A stretch of 64,000 nucleotides of DNA, taken from Scilla litardierei. Its lineage: Eukaryota > Streptophyta > Magnoliopsida > Asparagales > Asparagaceae. The notes beneath the pieces were generated by a model. The model saw nothing but the letters and a program-made list of their open reading frames with translations, was not told the DNA's origin and did no database searches. Both the position numbers and the translations under genes were made by a program. The stretch spans positions 201,287,641-201,351,640 of the forward strand of contig CM061139.1 of assembly GCA_030789695.1 (NCBI GenBank), read 5' to 3'. Positions 9,884 through 19,749 of this stretch are shown here, in pieces; within the stretch, counting starts at the first letter, position 1, and each line of letters opens with the position of its first letter.

Positions 9884-12055
9884 ATGGCAAGCACACGATC
9901 CACGGAGCGGATTGAAGTTTTGGAAGGAAAAGTTGAACGGATGGAGGCCCAAATTAGCAAGGGTTTCATCGACGTAGGGCAAGAAGACGCCGAAATAGCC
10001 GCGCAAATCCGGGGAGAGATACAAGAGGTGGAGAGTCAAGGGAAGAAATTTGTATCCGTGGAGGCGAAACTATCGGAATTGACGGAGGCTATAGCGGCGT
10101 TGACCGCTCATCTTGTGCCAAAGGCGGATCCAAGCAAAAAGGAGCCACCTTTGGCAAAGGACAAAGGGAAAAAGACAATTTTTTTTGAAGATGAACCGGA
10201 TCTAGACGAAGACGGGGGCTTCGAACAAGGAGATCACGCGTGGAGGACTCCCCAAGATCACGCACCGCCACGACGACAAGGGGGCCGGAGGAAGCACCCC
10301 AGCAGGCCGGCAGCCTGTGGGGTGGCCGCCGACCCCCCAGGGGCCTCTGGGGGGGCCGGCGAACCCCCAGAGGGGCGGCGGGGGGCCGCCAGAGCACTGG
10401 GAGGGGCGGCCGCACCCGCCGGCCCCTCCTGCGGCCTCGGCAGGCCCAGGCGCTGTCGCCTGGGGCCCGCCGGCCCATCTTCAGGGCCGGCTGCCCCCGG
10501 CGGAAGCCTGGGGGGCCTCGGCCGACCCCCAGGGTGGGTTCCGAGGCCCGCCGGACTCCTGGGGGGCAGCCGACCCCCAGGAGGCCCGACAGCCTTTTTC
10601 GACGACTTTTCGACCTCCGGGGGGCCCACCCGAGGTCCGTGGAGCTCAGTTTGGGGGTTTTCAGCCCTTTGGAGGACCGGGCGGAGGTTTTCAGCAGAAC
10701 GGAGGCCACCACCAGAACACAGGGGGGCCATCGACTCAGCCCCCACCCTTTGGGGGAGTTACGGGAGACTGGAGAGCGTACCAGGACCCCCAGGAGGCCA
10801 CCAGGCGGAGTTTGGGCACCCTCCGGGAGACTGGCAGGGGCATGGAGCAGGGGGAGGCTACCGTGAGCGGGCTGAGGCTTATGTTCCAGACAGGCGACAG
10901 GGATACCAGCACAGGGGAGGTTTCCAGCCGCAGGAGAGAGGTGGATTCGCTGGCGAGAGGTGTCTGAGGAAGCTGGAGGTGCCTGTTTTTGAGGGAGGAG
11001 ACCCAGACGACTGGCTTTACCGGGTGGAGAGGTACTTGGAGGTGTCCGCTGTCCCACGAGAGGGTTGGCTACGGGCGATAGGGGTCTGCCTGGAGGGAGA
11101 GGCTTTGGGCTGGTTCCGTTGGACAGATCAGCAACAGCCTTTTCAGACCTGGGCTGAGTTTACGACGCTCCTGACAGAGCGGTTTGGAGGAGGACCGGCT
11201 GGCGGCGTGTTCGAGAGACTGTACTCGCTGAAGCAGGAGGGGAGCGTGGGTGATTACATCAAGAAGTTCGAGTCGCTCTGCCACCGAGTTCGGGGAGTCT
11301 CTGAGGAGTCTCTGGAGGGCTGTTTCATGAAGGGGCTGAAGCCCACTGTGCGGTCGGGGCTGAGACAGTTTGAGCCCGCTGGTTTGCGTGGGGTGATGAC
11401 ACTGGCCAGGAAGGTAGAGGATCACCAGGAGACAGAGCGGAGGGCCCGCGGGGCGTGGGGAGGTGCCACATTCAGGAGTCAGGCGGCTACTGCAGGGCAG
11501 AGGACAGCACCTACTACAGGGACCACCCCGTGCCAGGGGGTGACCGCCGCAGCTGGGAGCGGTACTGACAGGAGGCAGGAGCCCCGCTGTGGGGGGCAGG
11601 TGCGGAGGATGACAGATGCGGAGATACGGGAGAAGCTGTTGAAGGGGCTGTGCTTTAGATGTGATGAGAAGTTCACCCCCGGACACCGATGCGCCGCTCG
11701 GACTCTCCAGATACTGATAGCTGGCGATGAGGAGGGAGAGGACGAGGTTATCACCTTAGAGGCAGGAGAGGATGAGGAGGAGATGGAGCACCAGCACTTA
11801 GACCTTGCAGAGGTGTCCCTCAATTCCGTGGTGGGGTTCACGCCGAACCACACCATGAAATTGGTGGGACAGGTGGGTAGCCATGAGGTGATAGTTTTGA
11901 TCGACAGTGGGGCCACCCACAACTTCATCTCCAGCAGACTGGCGGAGGCACAGGGTTTGCAGATGAGTGGCACTGGGCGGTATGGAGTGATGCTCGGCAC
12001 GGGACAGGTGACACATAGCACTGGTGTCTGCCGCAGAGTGGTTGTGGCGGTTTAG
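9884..12055 (+). CDS. Chromovirus gag with protease start (723 residues)
   Basis: The ATG at 9884 lies ten bases after the primer site. The product begins with a coiled-coil-like segment (RIEVLEGKVERMEAQISKGF). It continues with a Lys/Glu linker, then about 200 residues of Pro/Gly/Arg-rich low complexity (10240-10960). The retrotransposon gag domain is at about residues 365-480 (FEGGDPDDWLYRVERYLEV, then EGEALGWFRW). A variant zinc knuckle, CFRCDEKFTPGHRC, is near residue 592. The protease active site, LIDSGATHNFIS, is near residue 675. The frame ends at a TAG (12053-12055) inside the protease domain; homologous sequence continues in the same frame to about 12280. The GC-rich middle is open in all three forward frames and may be partly out of frame. 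Confidence 0.8.
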   Translation: MASTRSTERIEVLEGKVERMEAQISKGFIDVGQEDAEIAAQIRGEIQEVESQGKKFVSVEAKLSELTEAIAALTAHLVPKADPSKKEPPLAKDKGKKTIFFEDEPDLDEDGGFEQGDHAWRTPQDHAPPRRQGGRRKHPSRPAACGVAADPPGASGGAGEPPEGRRGAARALGGAAAPAGPSCGLGRPRRCRLGPAGPSSGPAAPGGSLGGLGRPPGWVPRPAGLLGGSRPPGGPTAFFDDFSTSGGPTRGPWSSVWGFSALWRTGRRFSAERRPPPEHRGAIDSAPTLWGSYGRLESVPGPPGGHQAEFGHPPGDWQGHGAGGGYRERAEAYVPDRRQGYQHRGGFQPQERGGFAGERCLRKLEVPVFEGGDPDDWLYRVERYLEVSAVPREGWLRAIGVCLEGEALGWFRWTDQQQPFQTWAEFTTLLTERFGGGPAGGVFERLYSLKQEGSVGDYIKKFESLCHRVRGVSEESLEGCFMKGLKPTVRSGLRQFEPAGLRGVMTLARKVEDHQETERRARGAWGGATFRSQAATAGQRTAPTTGTTPCQGVTAAAGSGTDRRQEPRCGGQVRRMTDAEIREKLLKGLCFRCDEKFTPGHRCAARTLQILIAGDEEGEDEVITLEAGEDEEEMEHQHLDLAEVSLNSVVGFTPNHTMKLVGQVGSHEVIVLIDSGATHNFISSRLAEAQGLQMSGTGRYGVMLGTGQVTHSTGVCRRVVVAV

Positions 12056-12567
12056 GGGGAGCAGATCGTCGCCGATTTCCTGCCCTTGGAGCTAGGGAGT
12101 ACAGATGTTATCCTAGGGATGAAGTGGTTACAGACCCTCGGGGAGACCAGGACTAATTGGAAGCTGTTGAGGATGGAGTATCAGCACGAGGGGAGGACAG
12201 TGGTGTTACAGTGGGACCCCAGTCTCTGTCGTTCCCTGGTGTCTTACAAGGCCATGTCCATGGCTATCCACACAGCAGGGGGGGATACTTGGTGGAGCTA
12301 CAGGCAGTGACAGCGTCGGTACAGAGTGAGGACCCCCCACAGGCAGTAGCACCGGAGGTCGAGCAGCTGTTGGCACAGTTTGAGGAGGTCTTCCAGACAC
12401 CGCAAGGGCTGCCACCACACAGAGACCATGAGCACGCCATCGTTTTGCGGGAGGGCGTGTCTCCCATCAGTGTGCGGCCTTACAGGTACCCCCAGGTACA
12501 GAAGGATGAGATAGAGCGGTTGGTGGAGGAGATGCTGCAGGCAGGGGGTGATCCAACCGAGCACTAG
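12056..12567 (+). pseudogene. Chromovirus protease end and RT N-terminus, broken
   Basis: After the stop at 12053 the same frame continues with protease sequence (LPLELGSTDVILGMKWLQTLGE) until a G7 run at 12278-12284. From there the homologous reading lies in another frame (YLVELQAVTASVQ, then EVFQTPQGLPPHRDHEHAI, the normal start of a chromoviral RT). This frame stops at 12567, just after a G5 run at 12544-12548 where the RT frame changes again. So there are two frameshifts within 270 bases, both next to homopolymers. Confidence 0.8.
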
Positions 12568-13908
12568 CCCTTTTTCTAGCCCAGTACTGTTGGTGAAGAA
12601 GAAGGATGGCAGCTGGAGATTCTGCGTGGATTACAGGGCCCTAAATAAGGAAACAGTGGCAGATAAATTCCCTATTCCTGTGATTGATGAGCTCTTTGAT
12701 GAACTCCACGGGGCAGCATATTTTTCCAAAATTGATCTGAAGTCGGGTTACCACCAGATACGGATGAGGGCGGCCGACGTGCCAAAGACTGCGTTTCGGA
12801 CTCACGAGGGGCATTATGAGTTCCTCGTCATGCCGTTCGGCTTGACGAATGCACCGGCGACATTCCAGGCTTTGATGAACAAGGTCTTCCGACCTTTTCT
12901 GAGGAGGTTTGTGTTGGTCTTCTTTGATGACATACTGGTGTACAGCCGCAGTATGGAGGAGCACGTGGGGCATCTGCGAGCAATGTTGCATGAGCTACAT
13001 GAGCAGCAGCTCTGTGCGAATAAGAAGAAGTGTCTGTTCGGCCAGCCACAGGTGGAGTACTTAGGCCACGTGGTGTCAGCAGAGGGAGTTGCAGCCGACA
13101 GGACCAAGATTGCAGCCATGTTAGATTGGCCGGTACCCTCCACCTTATGGGGTCTGCGCGGCTTCTTGGGCTTGACGGGGTATTACAGGAAGTTTGTCCA
13201 GGGATATAGCACGATTGCTTGGCCTCTCACCGAGCAGCTGAAGAAGGATAACTTCCACTGGAGCGAGGAGGCTACCAGGGCATTTGAGGCCCTGAAGCAG
13301 GCCATGACGTCGGTGCCAGTTTTGGGGCTCCCAGATTTCAGCAGACCTTTTGTGATAGACACCGACGCATCAGGGTATGGCCTGGGGGCAGTGTTGATGC
13401 AGGACCAGAGGCCGATTGCCTTCTTTAGCCAGACCCTGTCAGCACGGGCGAGGCTGAAGTCAGTTTATGAGAGGGAGCTGATGGCGATTGTACTAGCTAT
13501 TCAGAAGTGGCGGCCCTACCTGTTGGGCAGGAAGTTCATTGTGCGGACCGACCAGCGGAGTTTGAAGTACCTATTGGAGCAGCGTATGGTCACCGAGGAG
13601 CATCAGAGGTGGCTCTTCAAACTGGTGCATTTTACATTCGAGATACAGTACCGCCCAGGCCTGGAGAACAAGGAGGCTGACGCATTGTCGCGTCGCGAGG
13701 AGATGGCAGAGGTCGCGGCCATCTCAGCACCCGTCCTCTTGGATTGGGAGCCCTTGAGTAGAGAGATAGAGGCTGATGCAGATTTGACGAGGATCCGTGA
13801 GGCACTGCAGCAGGGGTCCTCGGATTTTCAAGGATACAGCATGGAGGGACAGAGGTTGCTATACCACGGCCGGCTGGTGATTCCCAAGGGGGTCCGCCCA
13901 CATTCCCA
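12548..13908 (+). CDS. Chromovirus reverse transcriptase and RNase H
   Basis: A long open frame (open to 14041, but meaningful only to about 13890) encodes RT and RNase H. The RT has [18 protein letters not shown], the palm with [26 protein letters not shown], and [10 protein letters not shown] with the catalytic Asp pair at about 12918-12945. RNase H shows [14 protein letters not shown] and [15 protein letters not shown], ending in ADALSRRE near 13690. These enzymes copy element RNA to DNA and remove the template. The ATG at 12548 is unlikely to be a true start, since the polyprotein should run in from gag. At 13888-13892 a G5 run marks the shift to the integrase frame. Confidence 0.85.
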
Positions 13909-15185
13909 TGATCTTTCAGGAGTTCCACGGCAGCGCCATCGGAGGGCACTCCGGGGTACAGCAGACTTACAGGCGGATGGCGAGAGAGTTATACTGGCCT
14001 GGGATGAAGAAAGACATTGCCCAGCGGATAGCGGAATGTGACGTGTGCCAGTGTCACAAATATTTGGCAATGGCAACAGCGGGACTTTTGCAGCCATTAG
14101 CTTTGCCAGAGCGAGTATGGGAGGATATCAGTATGGATTTCATTGAGGGGTTGCCGCGATCAGAGGGGTACAGTTCCATATTAGTGGTGGTCGATCGGCT
14201 CAGCAAGTACGCCCACTTTATACCTCTCAGACACCCATACACTGCAGTTACGGTGGCAGCAGCTTTTATGAGGGAGGTGGTTCGCCTGCACGGGTTTCCG
14301 AGCTCCATAGTATCAGATCGGGATAAAGTATTCATCAGCAGCTTTTGGAAAGAGTTATTTAAGGTGCAGGGGACCAAGTTACGGAGGAGCACGGCCTATC
14401 ACCCGCAGACAGATGGACAGACGGAGGTGGTGAATAGGAGTGTGGAGACATACCTGAGGTGCTTCGCGTCCGAGTCACCGAGACAGTGGGCCAGGTGGTT
14501 GGCATGGGCCGAATATTGGTACAACACCTCGTACCACTCGGCAGCACAGAGCACCCCATTCCGGATCCTCTATGGCCGTGACCCTCCACAGTTGATACAT
14601 TACAGCAGAGGCGCCACGCCGGTGTCCCAGGTAGAGGAGCACTTGACTGAGCGGGATAAGTACCTGGAGGAGTTGAAGAAACACTTGTTGAGGGCCCAGC
14701 AGATCATGAAGACCAAGGCAGATGCACACCGGCGAGATGAGCACTTTGAGGTTGGGGAGCGCGTGTACCTGAAGCTTCGGCCTTACAGGCAGAGGACCTT
14801 GGCTCGTCGGAGCAATGAGAAGCTAGCGGTCCGCTACTATGGACCTTTCGAGGTGACCGCTCAGATCGGGAAGGTGGCCTATAGACTGCAGTTGCCCACC
14901 ACTTCGACCATTCACCCGGTGTTCCACATTTCACAGTTGCGACGAGCCATCGGGAATCACACTCTGTCACCCACTCTCCCACCCACTCTGACAGATGACA
15001 TGGAGGTGCTCCTGGAGCCTCAGGAGTTGACAGGGATCCGGCAGACCGCAGGCGGGGTTCAGGAGGTGAGGATTCGTTGGCGGGGCCTTCCCGACTACGA
15101 TGCTACTTGGGAGGCTGCTTCAGTGATCCGCGACCAGTTTCCAGATTTCCACCTTGAGGACAAGGTGGCACTTTTGGGGGGGTAA
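13908..15185 (+). CDS. Chromovirus integrase with C-terminal chromodomain (425 residues)
   Basis: The frame starts in the integrase zinc finger (H..H from [17 protein letters not shown]). The catalytic core has the Asp of SMDFIEGL, the Asp of VSDRDKVFI and the Glu of GQTEVVNRS. The GPF/Y-type region ([20 protein letters not shown]) and a chromodomain ([21 protein letters not shown]) end the protein at 15183-15185. In chromoviruses this tail is thought to guide integration to particular chromatin. The stop TAA lies within the purine tract, immediately before the 3' LTR. All integrase residues expected for catalysis are present. Confidence 0.88.
   Translation: MIFQEFHGSAIGGHSGVQQTYRRMARELYWPGMKKDIAQRIAECDVCQCHKYLAMATAGLLQPLALPERVWEDISMDFIEGLPRSEGYSSILVVVDRLSKYAHFIPLRHPYTAVTVAAAFMREVVRLHGFPSSIVSDRDKVFISSFWKELFKVQGTKLRRSTAYHPQTDGQTEVVNRSVETYLRCFASESPRQWARWLAWAEYWYNTSYHSAAQSTPFRILYGRDPPQLIHYSRGATPVSQVEEHLTERDKYLEELKKHLLRAQQIMKTKADAHRRDEHFEVGERVYLKLRPYRQRTLARRSNEKLAVRYYGPFEVTAQIGKVAYRLQLPTTSTIHPVFHISQLRRAIGNHTLSPTLPPTLTDDMEVLLEPQELTGIRQTAGGVQEVRIRWRGLPDYDATWEAASVIRDQFPDFHLEDKVALLGG
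15171..15185 (+). other. Polypurine tract of the young chromovirus
   Basis: A run of seven G followed by TAA lies directly against the 3' LTR start at 15186. It would prime plus-strand DNA synthesis and overlaps the end of the integrase frame. Confidence 0.8.
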
Positions 15186-15598
15186 TGATGCGGCTCATAG
15201 GGGTGCGGCGGCTAGGCAGGAAGGGGGGCCGGCTCAAGGGATGCGGGTCTACCAACGGAGGCGACAACTTGGGTCCAACTCGGACCCGGTCCCAAACTTG
15301 TGATTACTCACAAGTGGGGAGGGCAAGAGGGTAATTAGACAATTATTAACCCCTCCCCCAATAAAGGGGCCGGCCGGCCCTAGGATGGCTTTTATCGAAG
15401 AATTGATCAAGGTAATTTTATTCCTAGTTGCTCTAGATTATTCCCTAGTTGCTATATAATTGTTTTAGCCCTAGATCTATTTTTCCAGCAATTAAATATT
15501 AGTTTCAGATCTGTTCTTCGCTATTAAACCCTAGATTAGTAGTCCACAAGCCATAAAAACCCTACCTTTGATCCCCACAAAAAGCCCTAGTCGTATCA
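15186..15598 (+). repeat. 3' LTR of the young chromovirus (413 bp)
   Basis: Begins TGATGCGG and ends GTCGTATCA. Same length as the 5' LTR with five substitutions. GCTAT follows at 15599-15603 as the right target duplication. Confidence 0.95.
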
Positions 15599-17013
15599 GC
15601 TATGTACTAAATAAGATTCTAGCGAGACCATATACGAACAAAACATGTTTTGAACTATTTTACATTAAAATGCCTCAAGTTATGTATTTTCGTGTTTTTT
15701 GTGCAAATGTTTTATTAAAACACACTGTAATTTAAATCATGATCCGAGATCCGATGAAGGAACCTCTGTTGGATGTTCCACACGTAGCAAAGTCTACCTG
15801 ATATACAATAAGAAAACTACAACGGTTGAGGAATCAGTTCATGTTTCGTTTTATGAAGATTTTGATACACCCACTTCTCATATTGATTATAGTGAAGAAA
15901 TTCTTGTTGATTCCATACATAATGTTAAAATTGACGATTCTATTGAGACTAACCCTACTAATGAGATTGTTGAGCTTGTTCCTAGTGATTCAAGTATACC
16001 CAAGACATTTGTCATAGTCCAACATCATGCACATGACCAAGTGATTGGAAACATTGGAGATGGTGTTGGGACAAGGTCAAGGGTGAAGCACTTCACACAT
16101 TGCACCTTTGTGTCAACTATTGAGCCAAAGAATATAGAAGAGGCATGTGAAGATGGCTCTTGGATCATGGTGATGAAAGATGATCTTATACAATTCGAGA
16201 GGAATGAAGTGTGTGAACTAGTTTCGACTCCGGAAGACCCACCAAGTCATATGAACGAAGTGGGTCTTTAAGAATAAGATGGATGCGAACAAAGTTGTCA
16301 CACGAAACTAGACGAGGTTAGTTGCTCAAGGTTACCAGTAAGAGGAATGTATTGATTGTGATGAATCTTTTGTCCCGGTAACTAGATTAGAGTCTATTAG
16401 ATTACTTGTCATTTGCATCATATATGAATTTTAACACAAAAGTGTATTTTGAATGGTTTTGTGAATGAAGAATTTATGTTCCACAACCACCTGGTTTCAT
16501 ACACGAAAAATTTCCAATCACGTTTTAAACGTAAGAAGATAGCTTGAGACAAGCACATAGAGTTTGGTATGAAATCGCCTAAAGACATTTCTATTGAATT
16601 TGGGATTTAAAATGGAGGATGTTGATTCAACTTTATTCACAAAGCAGTTTCAAAATGACATCTTCTTGATACAAGTTTATGTAGATGATATAATTTTTGG
16701 TTCGTTTAACAATCAACTTTGTCAAAGAGTTTGCTAAGTCCATGCATGCATGATGAATTTGAGATGAGCATCATGGGAGAGTTCGCATATTTCCTTAGAT
16801 TGCAAATTCATCAATTGGAGAAATGGATCTTTATCTACCAAACCAAGTACACAGTGAAGTTGATCAAACGCTTTGGGATGAAGACTTCATCCACCAAGCT
16901 GACTCTAATGAGCACGACGACACCTTGACAAGGATGAATGTGGTGAGAATATTGATATACAACAATATCTAGGTATGATAGGTAGTTTGCTTTATCTTAC
17001 TGCTGCAAGTATG
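15599..17013 (+). pseudogene. SIRE-type integrase end and reverse transcriptase
   Basis: The SIRE frame resumes after the chromovirus with YVLNKILARPYTNKT, a typical copia integrase end. An acidic linker follows (about 15730-16270; ETNPTNEIVELVPSDSS, then VGTRSRVKHFTHCTFVSTIEP) and then RT. RT is readable as WVF-like KNKMDANKVVTRN and LVAQGY at 16265-16335, and QVYVDDIIFGS with the catalytic YVDD at 16678-16689. A GEFAYFLRLQIHQLE stretch follows at 16770-16830. Stops (for example 16309, 16339, 16735) and frameshifts break it. The hAT element enters at 17022. Confidence 0.8.
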
Positions 17014-17021
17014 CCTGATAT
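17014..17021. repeat. 8-bp target duplication CCTGATAT (left copy)
   Basis: CCTGATAT flanks the hAT element on the left and recurs at 18393-18400 on the right. An 8-bp duplication is the hAT hallmark. Confidence 0.95.
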
Positions 17022-18392
17022 TAGGGGTGGCAATTTTCAGCCCGGCCCGATAAGATCGTGCATGGGCCGACAATTTTGGCCCGAAAAACTTATCGGGCCG
17101 GGCCGGCCCGGCACGACTCATTTTCCTGCCGGACCCGGGCCGAGTTATTCAGCCCATTGGGCGGCCCGGCCCGAACAGGAGCATGTATGTGGTTCTGAGT
17201 CTTCCGACTTCTGAGTCTTAGTTCTGACTAAGGAGTTGCACACTGCAGATGTCTCCATTCTGAATTATAAAGTTACTAATTCTGTAATAAGGGGCTGTTC
17301 TGGTGAAAATGGCATATTGTGGGTTGCTAGCGTCAGAGACCATGGACCTAGTGCTCTCATAGTATCTATGCATCTTGTTAGCTGTAACCGAGATATATCT
17401 CGAGGTGCCTTGACTGTTATACGTGGATGAACTCTCCTACATAATTGCAAAATTTTAATTAAGTTTGATGACGATGTTATCAATGAGAATCATTTCAATG
17501 TTGATCACTAGTCCGTCTTTTTTTCAAGTTTCATCTAAACATTACATTCCTCTTTATCATCATATCATGGATTGATGGTCCATTTTTTTTAAATTCTCAA
17601 GCATAATTGCTACTAACTATGAGCATTCTTATCTCTAGCCACTGTTCATTTTCAATTTTTATTCAAACGCTCTGTTCTTATCATTTCATAATACATTTAT
17701 CAAGATCCTCAGGGAGACTTGCAGTCTTGCACAACTGCTTTCCTCAATATGAATTTATTGATTCCTTTTGCCTTGATACCATTTACGTTTATGATGCAGC
17801 CTTGACAGTAATCCTGGTCTGTGCCAGACCGAAGGTTCATGTAAGAAGAAAGGCTCTGCAACCATAGTAGTGATACTTTCAGTAGTTGCCTCCATTGCTT
17901 GGTAGCATTCGTTCCCCCTGGCCCCTTGTTCAGTAACTTCAGTTGCTTCACTTGGTAGTTTTGAGCCTTTGGCAATTCGTTCCCACTTCCCAGCATTGCG
18001 GTCTACTGAGTACTGAAGAAGTCCAGATAGCACTACATTAGTACATTCTGATATAACAAAATTAACATAAACACCAAAAGAACAAAAGAAGGTAATTTTT
18101 ATTATGGCAAGAATTGTTTTACTCCAAATGGTCCTCCCAAATTCGATATAGTGAACGTGCCTTCCGGCAAATATGACTCCATCAATTAAAAAAATTATAA
18201 AATAATGTATGATAATAACTTTTTCAACCCTATTGGACAAGTCCGGGCGGCCCGAATTTTTATCGGCCCGTGCATGGGCCGCTCCGGAGTGGCCCGAAGT
18301 CTTATTGGGCCGGACCGGACCGGCCCTTTAAGAATTCTGGGCCGGGCCGACACGACCCGATAAGACCGGACCGGCCCGAATTGCCACCCCTA
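17022..18392. mobile_element. Non-autonomous hAT transposon, 1371 bp, with unrelated interior
   Basis: Terminal inverted repeats TAGGGGTGGCAATT / AATTGCCACCCCTA and a perfect 8-bp duplication define a hAT-superfamily element. About 160 bp at each end are packed with GGCCCG and GATAAG motifs in both orientations, probable transposase-binding arrays. There is no transposase frame. The inner 17.2-18.2 kb is ordinary AT-rich sequence, which may be captured from elsewhere. The element matches 32088-32814 at both ends but in reversed orientation, with a different interior. It sits in the RT/RNase H region of the SIRE element. Confidence 0.92.
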
Positions 18393-18400
18393 CCTGATAT

Positions 18401-19005
18401 TATGTTTGCCGTATGTTTATGTGCACGTTACCTATCACGACCAAAACAATCACATCTGATTGTGGTCAAACGAATATTTCGTTAACTCAACCACACAATT
18501 GACTATGTATTATTTTATCCTAAGTCATGCACATACGAGTTGGTCTCATATAATGATGCTAATTTTACCGGATGTAAATCCGAGAGGAAAAGTACTAGTG
18601 ACACTTGTCATTTAAGGAAATTCATGTGTATCTTGGTTTTCCAAGAAACAGAATTCGGTATATTTATCTACGATCGAAGCAAATATATTGCCACGTGTTT
18701 TGCATGTACACAAGTCTTATGGATGAGACACACTTAATAACTATGGTATCGATTGTGGCACTTGTGCTATCATGGTTGATAACCAATGTGGTATATGTTT
18801 ATTCAAGAACCCGTTACAACACTCTCTTTCCAAACACATAGATGTGAGACATCATTTTATAAATGATCATGCCCTCAATGACGCTATTTTAGAGAACGTT
18901 GAAGCACATTAACAAATCGTTGATATTTTCAACAAACCTCTCAAAGAAGATTCTTTTGTGAGGATACAGAGAGGTTCAGAAATTATGGATGAATCTGAAT
19001 TTTAG
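18401..19005 (+). pseudogene. SIRE-type RNase H and pol end
   Basis: Pieces of copia RNase H follow the hAT element: TYELVSYNDANFTGCKSERKS at about 18531-18592 (normally ...DADWAGC...). The end motif, normally ADIFTKPL, reads VDIFNKPLKEDSF at about 18920-18960. Frames shift several times and stops are frequent. The pol reading ends near 19005 (DESEF, then stop). Confidence 0.7.
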
Positions 19006-19690
19006 AAAATCATTTTAATATGTTATAACATGTTTCATGCATAATTGATTGGATTGGATTCATGTATCTTAATTTTCATGTTTTATGTATTCTGTAAGAT
19101 ACATGTGATACTTATGCAATTTTGTAGTATTATGATTTGATTTTAGTATTTAAATGTTTTAGATGATTGGATTATGTTTTTATAGTCATAAGATTGTTTG
19201 AGCGATTAGATTACGTTCAGCTCGAGAGAATATCTAATTTTCAATTTCAGGATCATTTTATATCCTAGAATTAGTACCAGACATATGGAAGCAGTGCTTC
19301 AGCCGTCTGGATGACCTATTCATTCTCCAGTTCATTCTTTCTGGATCAGCTATCGGAAGAACAAGTATCAGACGTCTGAACAGTGTTTTAGACGTCTGGT
19401 AAGAGTTCTTCAGCCGTTCGATTGTCCTACTCTAGATGTTTGACTGCGTTGACTTCTTGATTTTACTTGGATCATATGACTGAGATTGATCGATTGTTTT
19501 AGTTTTTTAACTAAATCTCTTTTGACCTGGGGCTCGTTCAGACGCCTAAAGCTTCGACTGACCAACCATATCTCATAATCGGCCTCCCTCGACCTAATTT
19601 CGATCGATAGCCACCGCCAGTTCATCTCCAATCTTTTTCCGATCGATTTCAATCGAGTGTCTCATCTTAGGCATAATCAATCGAATATCT
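19006..19690 (+). other. SIRE spacer between pol and the env-position region
   Basis: About 690 bp of AT-rich SIRE internal sequence without a supported coding frame. It holds three copies of the decamer family CAGACGTCTG or close variants (19300-19400), the same motif that is dense in the 3' LTR. Confidence 0.5.
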
Positions 19691-19749
19691 TTCATTTTAT
19701 TCAGCGTTTAAGGTTTCTTTGTGTTAGAATTTCGATTCAATTATAGGGT

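Larger units (their letters stand above)
9447..15598 (+). mobile_element. Complete young chromovirus (Ty3/gypsy, Reina-like), 6152 bp
   Basis: Both LTRs are 413 bp and I count five differences between them, about 1.2 percent. The 5-bp duplication GCTAT is perfect. Between the LTRs lie an initiator-Met primer site, a gag-protease frame, RT, RNase H, integrase and a C-terminal chromodomain, then a purine tract. The short LTRs and the RNase H/integrase sequence suggest the Reina or a nearby chromovirus branch; I cannot settle which. The coding region is broken by one in-frame stop and three frameshifts, each of the latter at or next to a run of five or more G, so at face value it is not autonomous. 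Confidence 0.92.

Noticed and set aside
10089..11057. Long minus-strand frame opposite chromovirus gag
   Set aside because: It is antisense to a GC-rich, stop-poor coding region and shows no family motif.
14054..14392. Minus-strand frame across integrase
   Set aside because: It is a shadow of the chromovirus integrase frame. The same shadow appears over the other chromovirus at 4030-4338.
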